Assembly (NCBI GenBank): GCA_002435825.1
Contig: DIVL01000074.1
Coordinates: 13,463-67,018 of the forward strand
Reading direction: 5' to 3'
DNA: 53,556 nucleotides
Source of the DNA: Anaerolineaceae bacterium UBA6133
GTDB taxonomy: Bacteria; Chloroflexota; Anaerolineae; Anaerolineales; Anaerolineaceae
Made by a program: the position numbers and the translations under genes. Below are positions 25,661-33,532 of this stretch, one piece after another. The notes under the pieces were generated by a model, which was not told the DNA's origin, searched no databases, and saw only the letters and a list, made by a program, of their open reading frames with translations. Each line of letters begins with the position of its first letter. Positions within the stretch are counted from its first letter, which is position 1.

Positions 25661-26365
25661 ATGTCCGATGACCGTCCAACCCTACTTATTGGAGATCTCC
25701 CTGAAGATGACCGCCCTCGTGAGCGCTTGCTGCAAAAGGGGGTGCGTGCTCTCAGCAACGCTGAATTGCTGGCAGTCCTGCTGGGCAGCGGGCGTGCCGG
25801 CACCAGCGCAATTGACCTGGCTCAGCAGATCCTGCTGGAACTGGGCGGCTTCAGCGGCATCCACCGGGAAGACATCTCCCGACTGCTGGAGATCAAAGGT
25901 GTTGGGGAGGCTAAGGCTGCTCGCATCAAAGCCGCGGTTGAAGTCGCTTATCGCTTAAGCTCCGAGGAACGGGGAAAGAACGCAATCATCAAAACCCCAC
26001 AGGATTTGGTGGACATGCTGGGGCATGACCTGCGAGGCAGCGACCAGGAGGAGTTCTGGGTGGTATGGCTTAATGCCCGCAATGTCGTGATGGATAAAAA
26101 GCCGCTTTTTAAAGGCTCACAGGATGCTACCACCGTGCGCGTGAGCGAGGTCTTTAAGCTGGTGGTCAGCAAGAATGCCAATGCTATCATGCTGGCACAC
26201 AATCACCCTTCTGGAGATCCGACTGAAAGCCCGGAAGACGTCAACATGACGCGCGCGATTATTGAGGCAGGAAAACTGCTGGATATCCGCGTGCTCGACC
26301 ACGTCATCATCGGTTTACATGGGTTTACTTCTATCCGACAAAAACATCCTTCTTTGTGGGCTTGA
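25661..26365 (+). CDS. radC: RadC-family JAB/MPN protein
   Basis: This 234-aa protein has an N-terminal UPF0758 helix-hairpin-helix part (ALSNAELLAVLLGSG, LLEIKGVGEAKAARI) followed by a JAB1/MPN-like metalloprotease fold. The zinc signature is AHNHPSGDPTESPEDVNMT, preceded by the conserved EEFWVVWLNARN. RadC was once linked to DNA repair, but its true activity is unsettled. It is transcribed away from the RsbW/RsbU pair across a short 55-base gap, and its 3' end nearly meets the pseudouridine synthase gene. Confidence 0.93.
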   Translation: MSDDRPTLLIGDLPEDDRPRERLLQKGVRALSNAELLAVLLGSGRAGTSAIDLAQQILLELGGFSGIHREDISRLLEIKGVGEAKAARIKAAVEVAYRLSSEERGKNAIIKTPQDLVDMLGHDLRGSDQEEFWVVWLNARNVVMDKKPLFKGSQDATTVRVSEVFKLVVSKNANAIMLAHNHPSGDPTESPEDVNMTRAIIEAGKLLDIRVLDHVIIGLHGFTSIRQKHPSLWA

Positions 26366-26369
26366 TCCC

Positions 26370-27029
26370 TCAGGCGGAAAAGTGCATAAGGGCACCAGTT
26401 TTAGGGTGCGTGAAGGTGAGCTCTGTTGCATGGAGCATCATGCGCTCCACCTCTGGCTTCGAGGTTGCTTTGAATTCAGGGGGCTGATAAAGCGGATCTC
26501 CAAGGATGCCCAAACCCAGGTGGTAGAGGTGAGCGCGAATTTGGTGGGTGACGCCAGTATGCAGCGTGCAGATGAGCTCCGCCCAGTCTTCCTCATGATG
26601 GTGAACCTGAAAATCTGTCCGGGCGGGTTTACCTTTTTCAAAATCAACCCGGGTGCGGTGGGCGCGGTCAGCGTTGACCTTTAACGGCGCTGCGAGACTG
26701 ATTTCGTTCCATGACGGCACTGGAGCCACCTGCGCCAGGTAGTGTTTGATGGGTTCATGCTCGCGAAATTGGCGGTTGAGCTCGCGGTGCGAGTCCGCAT
26801 CGCGTGCCAGGACCATCAGACCGCTGGTTTCTTTGTCCAGCCGGTGCACCATCCAGAGCCTGCCCAGAGCTGGCTCGAGAACCGAACGCAAATGCGGTAG
26901 GGAAGGATCATAGCCGTCCGGCACTGAGCGCAGTCCTGCTGGTTTGTTGACCACCACAAGGTTTTCATCCATAAACAAGACCAAATCAGGAGTGAAAGAT
27001 TTTTCCTGTGTACGTGTTTCAGCTTCCAT
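26370..27029 (-). CDS. RluA-family pseudouridine synthase
   Basis: This protein has 219 aa from the ATG at 27029 (MEAETRTQEKS). A TTG at 27077 would add 16 residues and overlap the DegV gene. The core has VVNKPAGLRSVPDG, then the catalytic MVHRLDKETSGLMVLARD (Asp of HRLDKETSG), and the late LHTGVTHQIRAHLYHLGLGILGDPLY. No S4 domain precedes it. Family members convert uridine to pseudouridine in rRNA or tRNA, and the exact target cannot be told. It follows DegV on the same strand. Confidence 0.9.
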   Translation of the reverse strand: MEAETRTQEKSFTPDLVLFMDENLVVVNKPAGLRSVPDGYDPSLPHLRSVLEPALGRLWMVHRLDKETSGLMVLARDADSHRELNRQFREHEPIKHYLAQVAPVPSWNEISLAAPLKVNADRAHRTRVDFEKGKPARTDFQVHHHEEDWAELICTLHTGVTHQIRAHLYHLGLGILGDPLYQPPEFKATSKPEVERMMLHATELTFTHPKTGALMHFSA

Positions 27030-27063
27030 TGGGTTTCTGACCTTAGATGGTTTTGCCGAAGGT

Positions 27064-27909
27064 TTAGGACCGGGCAATAAAACAACTGGTTTCGATCAAC
27101 CCTGGACCAACATGAACCACAATAGCGGGGGGAACTGTGTACTTGGGAATATCCAAAATGCCCGTGGCGGCGCTCAGTTCCTGGCTGACCTGGCTCAATA
27201 GCGGTTCGGAGTCGCATTGACTGACCGTGAGATAGGGTTCAGGATTGTCTTTGCAATACTCGGCGTTCAGGTCGACAATCGTGCGTACAGCCTGTTTTAG
27301 GGTCCGAACTTTGTCAAAAGTGTCGACCTGACCTTGTTTTATGGTCAGGATTGGCACGATCTGAAGCAGCGTGCCGAAGAGTTTGGAAGCACCTCCAATT
27401 CGTCCACCTCTGTACAAGTATTCCAGGGTCGGAGCCAGGAAGAATAAACGCTCGCGAGAAGCCATCTCTTCGACATTTTCTTTCAATTCATCGATTGTCA
27501 ACCCGGCATTTACCCATTTGTGTGCTGCCAGCACCAGCGAGCCCAATCCGCCGGCAATCGTGTTGCTGTCAAGAATGTGGATCTTGTCAGTGTGAAACTC
27601 ACTCGCCGCTACAGTGGCGCTTCGGAAGGTGCCGCTGACTTTTATGGACGGTGTGATCACAAACGCGGTATCACCGGCCGCGAGGATCTGTTCAAAAATG
27701 GGCGTGTATAGGGCAGGCGGAGGTGCGGCAGTTCCGGGAAGAGTCTTGGATGCGCGCAACTTGGTCAGGAAACTTTCGGTATCCATTTCCGTGTCGTCAC
27801 GGAATGTTTCGTTACCAAAAGTAATGATTTGCGGCAGTACTTCAATCCCAGCCTGTTTAAGAATATCAAGCGGCAAACCACATGTTGTATCGGCAATGAT
27901 TTTGATCAT
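27064..27909 (-). CDS. DegV family fatty-acid-binding protein
   Basis: This 281-aa protein opens with IKIIADTTCGLPLDILKQAGIEVLPQIITFGNETFRDD, the DegV N-terminus. It continues with the SGTFRSATVAASEF motif, where Thr/Ser residues contact the bound fatty acid carboxylate (here VSGTFRSA), followed by ILDSNTIAGGLGSLVLAA. DegV proteins present fatty acids to a FakA-type kinase, and no FakA is encoded in this window. GAGAGGTGA precedes the ATG at a normal distance. Confidence 0.92.
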   Translation of the reverse strand: MIKIIADTTCGLPLDILKQAGIEVLPQIITFGNETFRDDTEMDTESFLTKLRASKTLPGTAAPPPALYTPIFEQILAAGDTAFVITPSIKVSGTFRSATVAASEFHTDKIHILDSNTIAGGLGSLVLAAHKWVNAGLTIDELKENVEEMASRERLFFLAPTLEYLYRGGRIGGASKLFGTLLQIVPILTIKQGQVDTFDKVRTLKQAVRTIVDLNAEYCKDNPEPYLTVSQCDSEPLLSQVSQELSAATGILDIPKYTVPPAIVVHVGPGLIETSCFIARS

Positions 27910-27979
27910 AAATTCACCTCTCCGGGTGCTGCCCGGATCGAATAAAAAACTACAAATAAATAATGATTTCTACCAACAC

Positions 27980-28567
27980 TTATATAAGAGGTTGGTTACA
28001 GTTCGGACAGATCTTTTCGTTCTGGTTAACTACAAAACCACACTGCGTGCAGGTGGCAGGTTGAACCTCGCCGAGGGGAGCTCCGCATGCCAGGCAGCGT
28101 GAAGAAGCGATGGGATTGGCGGTGAGACAATACGGGCAGACCGTGCGGCTGAGCCGTTCGGAGAGGTTTTTCCCGGTTCCATACTGGCGGGCGGTTTGGT
28201 TGATGACTTCCCAGGTGTCTTCTTCCATTTGCAGAGATTCGACGTCCTGCGCGATGTCGTCGATGCGGTTGATCAACGTGAGCGGGTTTCTAAAGGCGCT
28301 GATGGCTGTCAGTCCGAGGCTGGCTGCCAGCCCAAACCACATCTGATTGCTAAGGGTCACGCTAACCCCGTCATCAACTTTGGAGATGTTGGCAGTCAGA
28401 GCCGTTTGTCCGCCGGAGCGCCGGTTCTGGCGGGTGGCAATTTGGACGGCGAGTTTGTCCCCGGAGCCGTAACGCTGCACCTGGTAGTTGCCGCGGTTGT
28501 AATATGCCATCAGATTCCTGGCTATGTCTTCCGGTTCAATATCTCCATGATAAATGCGTGTGGTCAT
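27980..28567 (-). CDS. Zinc-ribbon protein of unknown function
   Basis: This protein has 195 aa from the ATG at 28567 (MTTRIYHG); a start at 28579 would add four residues. The C-terminal third holds two zinc ribbons: CPYC...CLACG and CTQCG...CPNC. In between are one possible hydrophobic segment (MWFGLAASLGLTAISAF) and a beta-rich part with QVQRYGSGDKLAVQIATR. I know no named family. It is divergent from the SH3 protein gene, 67 bases away. Confidence 0.7.
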   Translation of the reverse strand: MTTRIYHGDIEPEDIARNLMAYYNRGNYQVQRYGSGDKLAVQIATRQNRRSGGQTALTANISKVDDGVSVTLSNQMWFGLAASLGLTAISAFRNPLTLINRIDDIAQDVESLQMEEDTWEVINQTARQYGTGKNLSERLSRTVCPYCLTANPIASSRCLACGAPLGEVQPATCTQCGFVVNQNEKICPNCNQPLI

Positions 28568-28603
28568 CTGGTCTCTCAATCAATGTCGCGTTCAGCTTTA
28601 GAT

Positions 28604-28609
28604 TATAAT
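28604..28609 (+). promoter_or_regulatory. Possible -10 box for the SH3 protein gene
   Basis: A perfect TATAAT lies 24 bases before the ATG at 28634. No clear -35 is seen at the standard distance. Confidence 0.35.
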
Positions 28610-28633
28610 CGGGAACAGGTTGAGGCAGCGAAG

Positions 28634-29260
28634 ATGGTTGGCCATACAAGACATATATTAACAAAACTCGCTTTTACACTCGGAATTTTCCTGGTCATAT
28701 TCGTTTTCCTGGTACCCGGTATCCCCTCCCCAGTTGCGGGTCAGTTCCCGACTCTTGAAATACCCACGGTCACTGGCACGCCCAGAGGTTTATGGGTGCG
28801 GGCGATCGGTGAGCCAACCATCCCCTTGAATGTGCGCAGCGGTCCGAGCGCGACATCATCCCAGGTGGGTGTGTTTTTGGTAGGGCAGGAAGCCAGCGCT
28901 TTTGGTTACTATGGCAGCTATGTTCAGATTGAGTATGCCGGAGCACCGGGCGACAGAGGCTGGGTGGTATTGGATCGGGTTGAGGTTTTTGGGGGTACCC
29001 TGCCGATGCTGCAGGCTCCGCCAACCGAGACCCCCTCGATTACGAAAACCATCGACCCAACCCTGGCAGCGCAGTTCATCATCACTGCTCAGCCTTCACG
29101 ATTGCCCACCTTCACCGAGCCGCCGGCTTTGCTGATCCCCACGTTTCAAGCTGAGACTGGAGGCACCGCGACCGCGGGCATCCCGATCGGCTATGTGATC
29201 ATCACGCTCGCGGGTTTGGGTCTTTTCCTCTCGTTGATCGCCATTCTACGGCGAGGTTAA
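28634..29260 (+). CDS. Membrane-anchored SH3-domain protein
   Basis: This protein has 208 aa from the ATG at 28634. The frame is open much further upstream (28196), but that stretch lies antisense to the zinc-ribbon gene and is not coding. It has an N-terminal signal or anchor helix (LAFTLGIFLVIFVFLVPG). A bacterial SH3 domain follows at about 55-115 (PLNVRSGPSATSSQVGVFLVGQEASAFGYYGSYVQIEY...GWVVLDRVEV), then a Pro/Thr-rich linker. The C-terminal membrane helix (IPIGYVIITLAGLGLFLSLIAIL) ends in RRG. It is probably displayed outside the cell with both ends at the membrane, binding cell wall or polymer. Confidence 0.8.
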   Translation: MVGHTRHILTKLAFTLGIFLVIFVFLVPGIPSPVAGQFPTLEIPTVTGTPRGLWVRAIGEPTIPLNVRSGPSATSSQVGVFLVGQEASAFGYYGSYVQIEYAGAPGDRGWVVLDRVEVFGGTLPMLQAPPTETPSITKTIDPTLAAQFIITAQPSRLPTFTEPPALLIPTFQAETGGTATAGIPIGYVIITLAGLGLFLSLIAILRRG

Positions 29261-29263
29261 CCT

Positions 29264-30157
29264 TTATTCTGATTTTGCTGTTGTATATTTTGAGATCCGC
29301 TTGATGCTATTCACGAAAGAAAGCGCGTCGACCAGGGCTGGCAGCTGTTCTTCCATCGCGCGATAACCCTCATCGAACAATTCAGTTGCATCGACCTTTT
29401 GCAGCGTTCCATAATGACCGACAAGCGGTCTGACCACCACGTCTGGTTTAGTTACTTCAAGGTCTAATTCGGTCAGTTGGTCCGAACCGAGCTCAACCCC
29501 AGCATTCATATACCTCAGGGACTCGCCGATCCTTGTTCGGGTCAACCGGTCAACGATCGCTTCAGGAATCTGGTCGATAACGACTGTATTGGTCTGCATT
29601 GGAGAAAAGTTGGCTGGCTTGGTATGAAGCGGCACAGCAATTACCGGGACAGAGGGGTTCAGTGCTCGCGCTGATCTGACTGGGACTGGGTCCAGAACAC
29701 CGCCATCCACCAGCACATCCTCCCCCCTGGTCGGGAAAACGCCAGGGATGGCGATGGTTGCGAGAACTGCCTTCTTGACATCGCCTTCAGTGATGACAAC
29801 TTCCTTGCCGGTTTTGAAGCTTACTGCGGTCACTGAAAACTTGATAGGAAGGTCATTGAAGGTTTTACCTTCAATGAATTTTGCCAGCACGCGTTCTATT
29901 CCGGTGGTTCCAATCAATGAGGCGGAGTCTGAAGAAGTGCGGCGAAAATTAGGGCTCTTGAAAAAGTCAATAACTGCTGCAAGGATTTCCCTTGAAGAAA
30001 CTTGGGCAGCCAGGGGGGCACCAAACAAACCGCCGGCGCTCGTTCCAGCGATCCCGACGATTTCATATTCATTGTCCAGGAGACATTGAACTACTCCAAG
30101 GTGGGCAATGCCCCTCACCCCGCCGCCGCCTAATGCCAATACGATATTCTTTGCCAT
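29264..30157 (-). CDS. Patatin-like phospholipase
   Basis: This protein has 297 aa from the ATG at 30157, which has GAGGAG upstream; the longer frame to 30238 lacks a site. The oxyanion loop GGGGVRGIAHLGV, the serine nucleophile elbow GTSAGGLFG (G-x-S-x-G) and the catalytic Asp in LVDGGVLDPVPV are all present, so it should be an active lipid acyl hydrolase of the RssA/YlbK type. It is probably cytoplasmic, with no signal peptide. It converges with the SH3 protein gene three bases away. Confidence 0.92.
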   Translation of the reverse strand: MAKNIVLALGGGGVRGIAHLGVVQCLLDNEYEIVGIAGTSAGGLFGAPLAAQVSSREILAAVIDFFKSPNFRRTSSDSASLIGTTGIERVLAKFIEGKTFNDLPIKFSVTAVSFKTGKEVVITEGDVKKAVLATIAIPGVFPTRGEDVLVDGGVLDPVPVRSARALNPSVPVIAVPLHTKPANFSPMQTNTVVIDQIPEAIVDRLTRTRIGESLRYMNAGVELGSDQLTELDLEVTKPDVVVRPLVGHYGTLQKVDATELFDEGYRAMEEQLPALVDALSFVNSIKRISKYTTAKSE

Positions 30158-30313
30158 TTTCGCTCCTCTGCGTGGGTTGAAATATACCATAATGGGACTG
30201 CGTCTAACAATGTAAATTAGCTGACAATTAACTGACAATGATGGACAATTAAATTGAATAAGGTTGTTTAAATACGATGATTTATGTCCAGAAAAGGGGG
30301 TTTTGGCAAAGTA
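30158..30313. other. Gap before the insertion sequence
   Basis: A+T-rich sequence with repeated GACAATTAA-like words (30221-30250) and no gene. AAAGTA at 30308-30313 matches 31668-31673 and may be a target-site duplication. Confidence 0.4.
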
Positions 30314-31667
30314 GTGTCAAGCCAAATGATAATGTTACTGAGACATAGTTGTTGGCTCAAAAGATAATGTTACTGAAGGTTCTTTAAGATTGTGTTTGGT
30401 CTGATAGAAATCAACTTTTTCTCCGGGTTTCAAGCAAGGTAAATTAAGCAACCTGGTGATCAGGTTATCGATTTGGGAACGCAGCAACATGGGATTGATC
30501 GCCCTTCTGTTTTCCAGCAGGTCGGCTTCACGGGATTTTGAGAGTAAGCCACTTTTTATCAGACGGTCAAGGGGGGTAAGTGCCTGGTCGTGAATGCGAT
30601 GCAGGGAGTGCTGTGGGGTAATCCGTTTCTGCTTGAGATGCATGACAGGCAAGAAGAAGTTGTGATAGAGCCAAAGCTTGTCATATAGTTCACGCAGGCA
30701 GGTCAATTGTTCCAGACTGTCAAAGCGGGAATGGCCGATGTAAGCCCGGATAAGGCTGTGGTTGTTTTCCTCGACGAAGCGATTGTCATTCTTGCGATAG
30801 GGATTGCTGCGTGAGACCTGCAGATTGGGGACAAGGGCATGCCAGTGGCGATAGAGCAACTGGTTGATGAACTCAGCGCCATTATCGGGATGAAGTTCAA
30901 GCACAGCGAAAGGTAAACGAGCCAAAAGGAAGTCAAAGCCATCTTTGGTAGCCTGGAAAGAGTTGCCGTAGATAGCGGTTGGTTCAGCCCAACCGGTGGC
31001 AACATCCACCATCTGCAAGCTATAGATATAGATACCACCCGCGGTTGGGCCACAATGGTGAACCGTATCAACCTCAAAATGGCCTGGCTCTTCTGTCTGC
31101 CAATCGATACGCTGGATGGGAATGCTTCTGCTCAATTGTTTCTGTCGCTGACTGGGTGATTTGCGGAAAGCCAATTTGGGTTCAGCTTTGCCACGTTTCT
31201 TCATCAGTCGTTTCATGGTTGAGATGCTCACTTTTGCCAATTGTTCACGCAGTTCAGCGTCAAGTTTCAACTCACCATACACAGCCAAATGTTCGGACAT
31301 CCAGGTTAAATTAGGCTTCAAACGTTCAGCGCAGGGGTAATCCAGGCTACGAGCAATGATGTGCAAGGCATCTTCTACTTCGCAGCCATAGCTCTTGCCC
31401 CGTTGCTTCTCACGCTTCTTCCTGGACAAACGCCCATTCAGAATGCGCAAGATTGACTTGCGATGCAGCCCTGTGACAGCCTCCGCTTCAGTCAACAGTT
31501 GACTCTTTTCCGTTTTGGTCGAGTCTCGGTACCTCCCCCAGATCTTGTGTAAATATTTCCTGCGTTCATCTATGTTCATTCGATCCGTTTCTGCCATCGC
31601 TACCTCGGTAACATTTTCATTTGACCTAACGATAGCATTTCAGTAACATTTTAGGTGAACTAATGCG
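30314..31667. mobile_element. Insertion sequence with DDE transposase, about 1.35 kb
   Basis: The element is bounded by AAAGTA on both sides (30308-30313 and 31668-31673), a likely 6-bp target duplication. Each end carries two copies of ATGTTACTGA in the same relative orientation, exactly 35 bases apart: 30332 and 30367 at the left; complements at 31605 (one mismatch) and 31640 at the right. In both ends the outer copy finishes 28 bases from the proposed boundary. The outermost 15 bases match poorly, so the exact ends are tentative. The family may be near the IS1202/ISNCY type; I cannot place it firmly. Confidence 0.75.
30335..31597 (-). CDS. DDE integrase-type IS transposase
   Basis: This 420-aa protein has an N-terminal helix-turn-helix part (LLTEAEAVTGLHRKSILRILNGR) and a second DNA-binding segment. 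A retroviral-integrase-like catalytic core follows: FEVDTVHHCG (first Asp), ELHPDNGAEFIN (second Asp) and NRFVEENNHSLIRAYIG (Glu). The ORF is full length with no frameshift, and GAGG lies just before the ATG at 31597, so the transposase is probably functional. The stop lies inside the left binding sites. Confidence 0.88.
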   Translation of the reverse strand: MAETDRMNIDERRKYLHKIWGRYRDSTKTEKSQLLTEAEAVTGLHRKSILRILNGRLSRKKREKQRGKSYGCEVEDALHIIARSLDYPCAERLKPNLTWMSEHLAVYGELKLDAELREQLAKVSISTMKRLMKKRGKAEPKLAFRKSPSQRQKQLSRSIPIQRIDWQTEEPGHFEVDTVHHCGPTAGGIYIYSLQMVDVATGWAEPTAIYGNSFQATKDGFDFLLARLPFAVLELHPDNGAEFINQLLYRHWHALVPNLQVSRSNPYRKNDNRFVEENNHSLIRAYIGHSRFDSLEQLTCLRELYDKLWLYHNFFLPVMHLKQKRITPQHSLHRIHDQALTPLDRLIKSGLLSKSREADLLENRRAINPMLLRSQIDNLITRLLNLPCLKPGEKVDFYQTKHNLKEPSVTLSFEPTTMSQ

Positions 31668-31695
31668 AAAGTATCACCACTCTTTCCTGACAGGT

Positions 31696-31701
31696 TATAA
31701 T
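31696..31701 (+). promoter_or_regulatory. -10 box of the NusG-like gene at the IS edge
   Basis: TATAAT at 31696-31701 lies 20 bases before the start codon at 31722. The matching -35 position (about 31673-31678) falls right at the IS boundary, so the insertion has probably replaced the region just upstream of the promoter. Confidence 0.5.
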
Positions 31702-31721
31702 TAGCCGCAAGGTAAAGGGAG

Positions 31722-32279
31722 ATGGAAAACCTCAGAACCGTTGAAGCAACTAATACTGGCTCCAGTGATCACTGGTACGCTTTGCGCTGTAAGTCAAATA
31801 TGGAGTTCATCGTCAACGATCAACTAAGGGCGAAGCTTATCCCCTCTTATCTGCCAGTTTATGCGGTCAGACCGGTTAATCCGCGTTCCCACACGCTCAA
31901 ACCTTACTTCCCGGGCTACCTTTTCGTAAACGACGAGCCGGAACAGCTCTACGCACAGAAGGTATTTCTGATGCGGGGTGTGATCGGGCTGGTCAATTTT
32001 GACGGTGTCCCCGCAACCATTCACCCCAAACTGATCGAGGCGGTTCGCCGCCAGACCCAACAGCTCAATCTTGAACAAAAGCAGGCGCGTTCCGGGTTTA
32101 AGGCGGGCGACGCGGTCCTGGTGGAAGACAGCGTTATCGAGCAGTTTGAGGGCATTTTTGAAAAATGCGTCAATGGCAGGGAACGGGTGTCTGTGCTGTT
32201 AAAAATGATGCAAGGTGGTATGATGCGTATGGAACTTCCGGCAGAGAAGGTGCACCGGAAGCCGATAAAAAACGGCTGA
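31722..32279 (+). CDS. NusG/RfaH-like specialised antiterminator
   Basis: This 185-aa protein has a NusG N-terminal domain (HWYALRCKSNMEFIVNDQLR, YFPGYLFVND, VFLMRGVIGLVNFDGVP) and a C-terminal KOW domain (FKAGDAVLVEDSVIEQFEGIFEKCVNGRERVSVLLKM). Housekeeping NusG normally sits with secE and the rpl genes. This one stands before LCP and polysaccharide-export genes, so it is more like RfaH, UpxY or LoaP, which bind paused polymerase and promote readthrough of long surface-polymer operons. The ATG has AAGG nine bases upstream. A strong hairpin follows in its 3' region. Confidence 0.85.
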   Translation: MENLRTVEATNTGSSDHWYALRCKSNMEFIVNDQLRAKLIPSYLPVYAVRPVNPRSHTLKPYFPGYLFVNDEPEQLYAQKVFLMRGVIGLVNFDGVPATIHPKLIEAVRRQTQQLNLEQKQARSGFKAGDAVLVEDSVIEQFEGIFEKCVNGRERVSVLLKMMQGGMMRMELPAEKVHRKPIKNG

Positions 32280-32313
32280 AAAGCCAAAAACAGGGGGTAG
32301 ATTAATAAAGTAA

Positions 32314-32349
32314 CGCCCTGTCCGAGATGAAAAGCATGTCGGAAGGGCG
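32314..32349 (+). promoter_or_regulatory. Leader hairpin between NusG-like and LCP genes
   Basis: CGCCCT (32314-32319) pairs with AGGGCG (32344-32349), TCCGA with TCGGA, and ATG with CAT around AAAAG, giving about 14 pairs with single bulges. No U-tract follows, so it is not a typical terminator. It lies in the untranslated stretch ahead of the LCP gene and could be a pause or recruitment site (ops-like) for the RfaH-like protein, or an mRNA structure. Confidence 0.55.
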
Positions 32350-32389
32350 GAGGCATATATTAAACCGGGAATAAATCAGTGTTTTTACG

Positions 32390-33472
32390 ATGACACCCAT
32401 TGACACCATGCGAAAACGACACCTGATCCTTTTCTTTTGCCTGTTGCTGGCGCTGCTGCCAAGCGCGTGCATGGTGCAAACGACGCTACCATCTGACGGC
32501 TCGACACCCCTGGTCTTGACGCCTGGCACGCTGGTGACCACCAACCCGGAATTTTACGAGTTGATCAAGTCTCTTCCGACCGAGCTGGTTGAAGAAGCAG
32601 GCGGCGCGCCGATCCTCATCACGCCCGCCGCCCTGCAGTCTGAGAGCAACTCTGAGGCAACCGAAAGTACAACAACAATCTCACCAGCCGCGCAAACGGA
32701 AGTTTGCGGCAGGTCGGACGCCCTCACGCTGCTGATCCTTGGCATTGATGAGCACGCCCAGGCTGACGCCATCCGGCTGGCAAGGATCGACTTTTCAAAG
32801 TCTGAAATCAACCTGGTCGCCATTCCACGCGACTTTTTCGTATCCGTCGTTGGTTTTGAGAAGTATGGCATCGAAAAAGGGCGGATCAACGCCACATTTG
32901 GATATGGCGAGTACTTTTTGGGGGCTGGTAATGGGGCTAAGTCGCTGGCTGAAAACCTGGCTTACAATTTCGGTGTGGAGATTGATCACAAGTTTGTACT
33001 GCATCTTGACGAGATCGCAAGTTATATTGATGCCGTTGGCGGTGTGGAGGTGACGCTTGATGCTCCCGCATCGGATGCGCGCAATTACTTCCCGGCTGGA
33101 GTCAACGAATTCGATGGCGAACGCGCGGTTGCATTTATGCGCATCAGGCAGTATGACAGCGACTTCAGGCGCATCGACCGCCAAACCATCGTGTTGAAAG
33201 CCTTGCTGGAAAAAGTCCGCAGCGGTCTGAGCCCGACAAAAGTCCTGAGCCTGATCGTCGCTTTGCTCAATGATGACTCCACGCAAAGCGATCTGACCCT
33301 GCGCGATCTGCAGAGCTTTTATTGCCTCTCGCAGCAAATTGACAAGCAAAACATTCACGTGCGCGAGATCCCATCTGAGATGTTCCACTCCTATATCACG
33401 CCAGGCGGCGGATGGGTGCTGATCCCACACGCGGAGGTGCCGGACTATATCCGCGAGTCGCTCACCCCGTAG
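32390..33472 (+). CDS. LCP (LytR-CpsA-Psr) family lipoprotein
   Basis: This protein has 360 aa; an in-frame ATG at 32408 (MRKRHLILFFCLLLALLPSAC) gives a cleaner lipoprotein signal with lipobox PSAC and may be the true start. The LCP domain shows DAIRLARIDFSKSEINLVAIPRDFFV, IDAVGGVEVTL and the Arg-rich FMRIRQYDSDFRRIDRQTIVLKALL segment (D-S-D-F-R-R-x-x-R-Q) that binds the pyrophosphate of lipid-linked glycans. LCP enzymes attach wall polymers to peptidoglycan or other carriers. It is the first of two adjacent LCP genes. Confidence 0.88.
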   Translation: MTPIDTMRKRHLILFFCLLLALLPSACMVQTTLPSDGSTPLVLTPGTLVTTNPEFYELIKSLPTELVEEAGGAPILITPAALQSESNSEATESTTTISPAAQTEVCGRSDALTLLILGIDEHAQADAIRLARIDFSKSEINLVAIPRDFFVSVVGFEKYGIEKGRINATFGYGEYFLGAGNGAKSLAENLAYNFGVEIDHKFVLHLDEIASYIDAVGGVEVTLDAPASDARNYFPAGVNEFDGERAVAFMRIRQYDSDFRRIDRQTIVLKALLEKVRSGLSPTKVLSLIVALLNDDSTQSDLTLRDLQSFYCLSQQIDKQNIHVREIPSEMFHSYITPGGGWVLIPHAEVPDYIRESLTP

Positions 33473-33532
33473 CTGGCAGCGGGTAATTACCCAGGCAAAA
33501 AACTACATCACCACTGACCTAAATAGGAAAAT

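Noticed and set aside
25606..25803. 66-residue N-terminal extension of the RsbW-like protein
   Set aside because: It overlaps the start of radC on the other strand. The ATG at 25605 has a ribosome site and the domain begins there.
28196..28633. Long N-terminal extension of the SH3 protein
   Set aside because: It lies antisense to the zinc-ribbon gene, and the signal helix begins just after the ATG at 28634.
32280..32389. Cyclic-di-GMP or similar riboswitch in the LCP leader
   Set aside because: Only a simple hairpin is visible. The conserved junction and tetraloop features of known riboswitches were not found.
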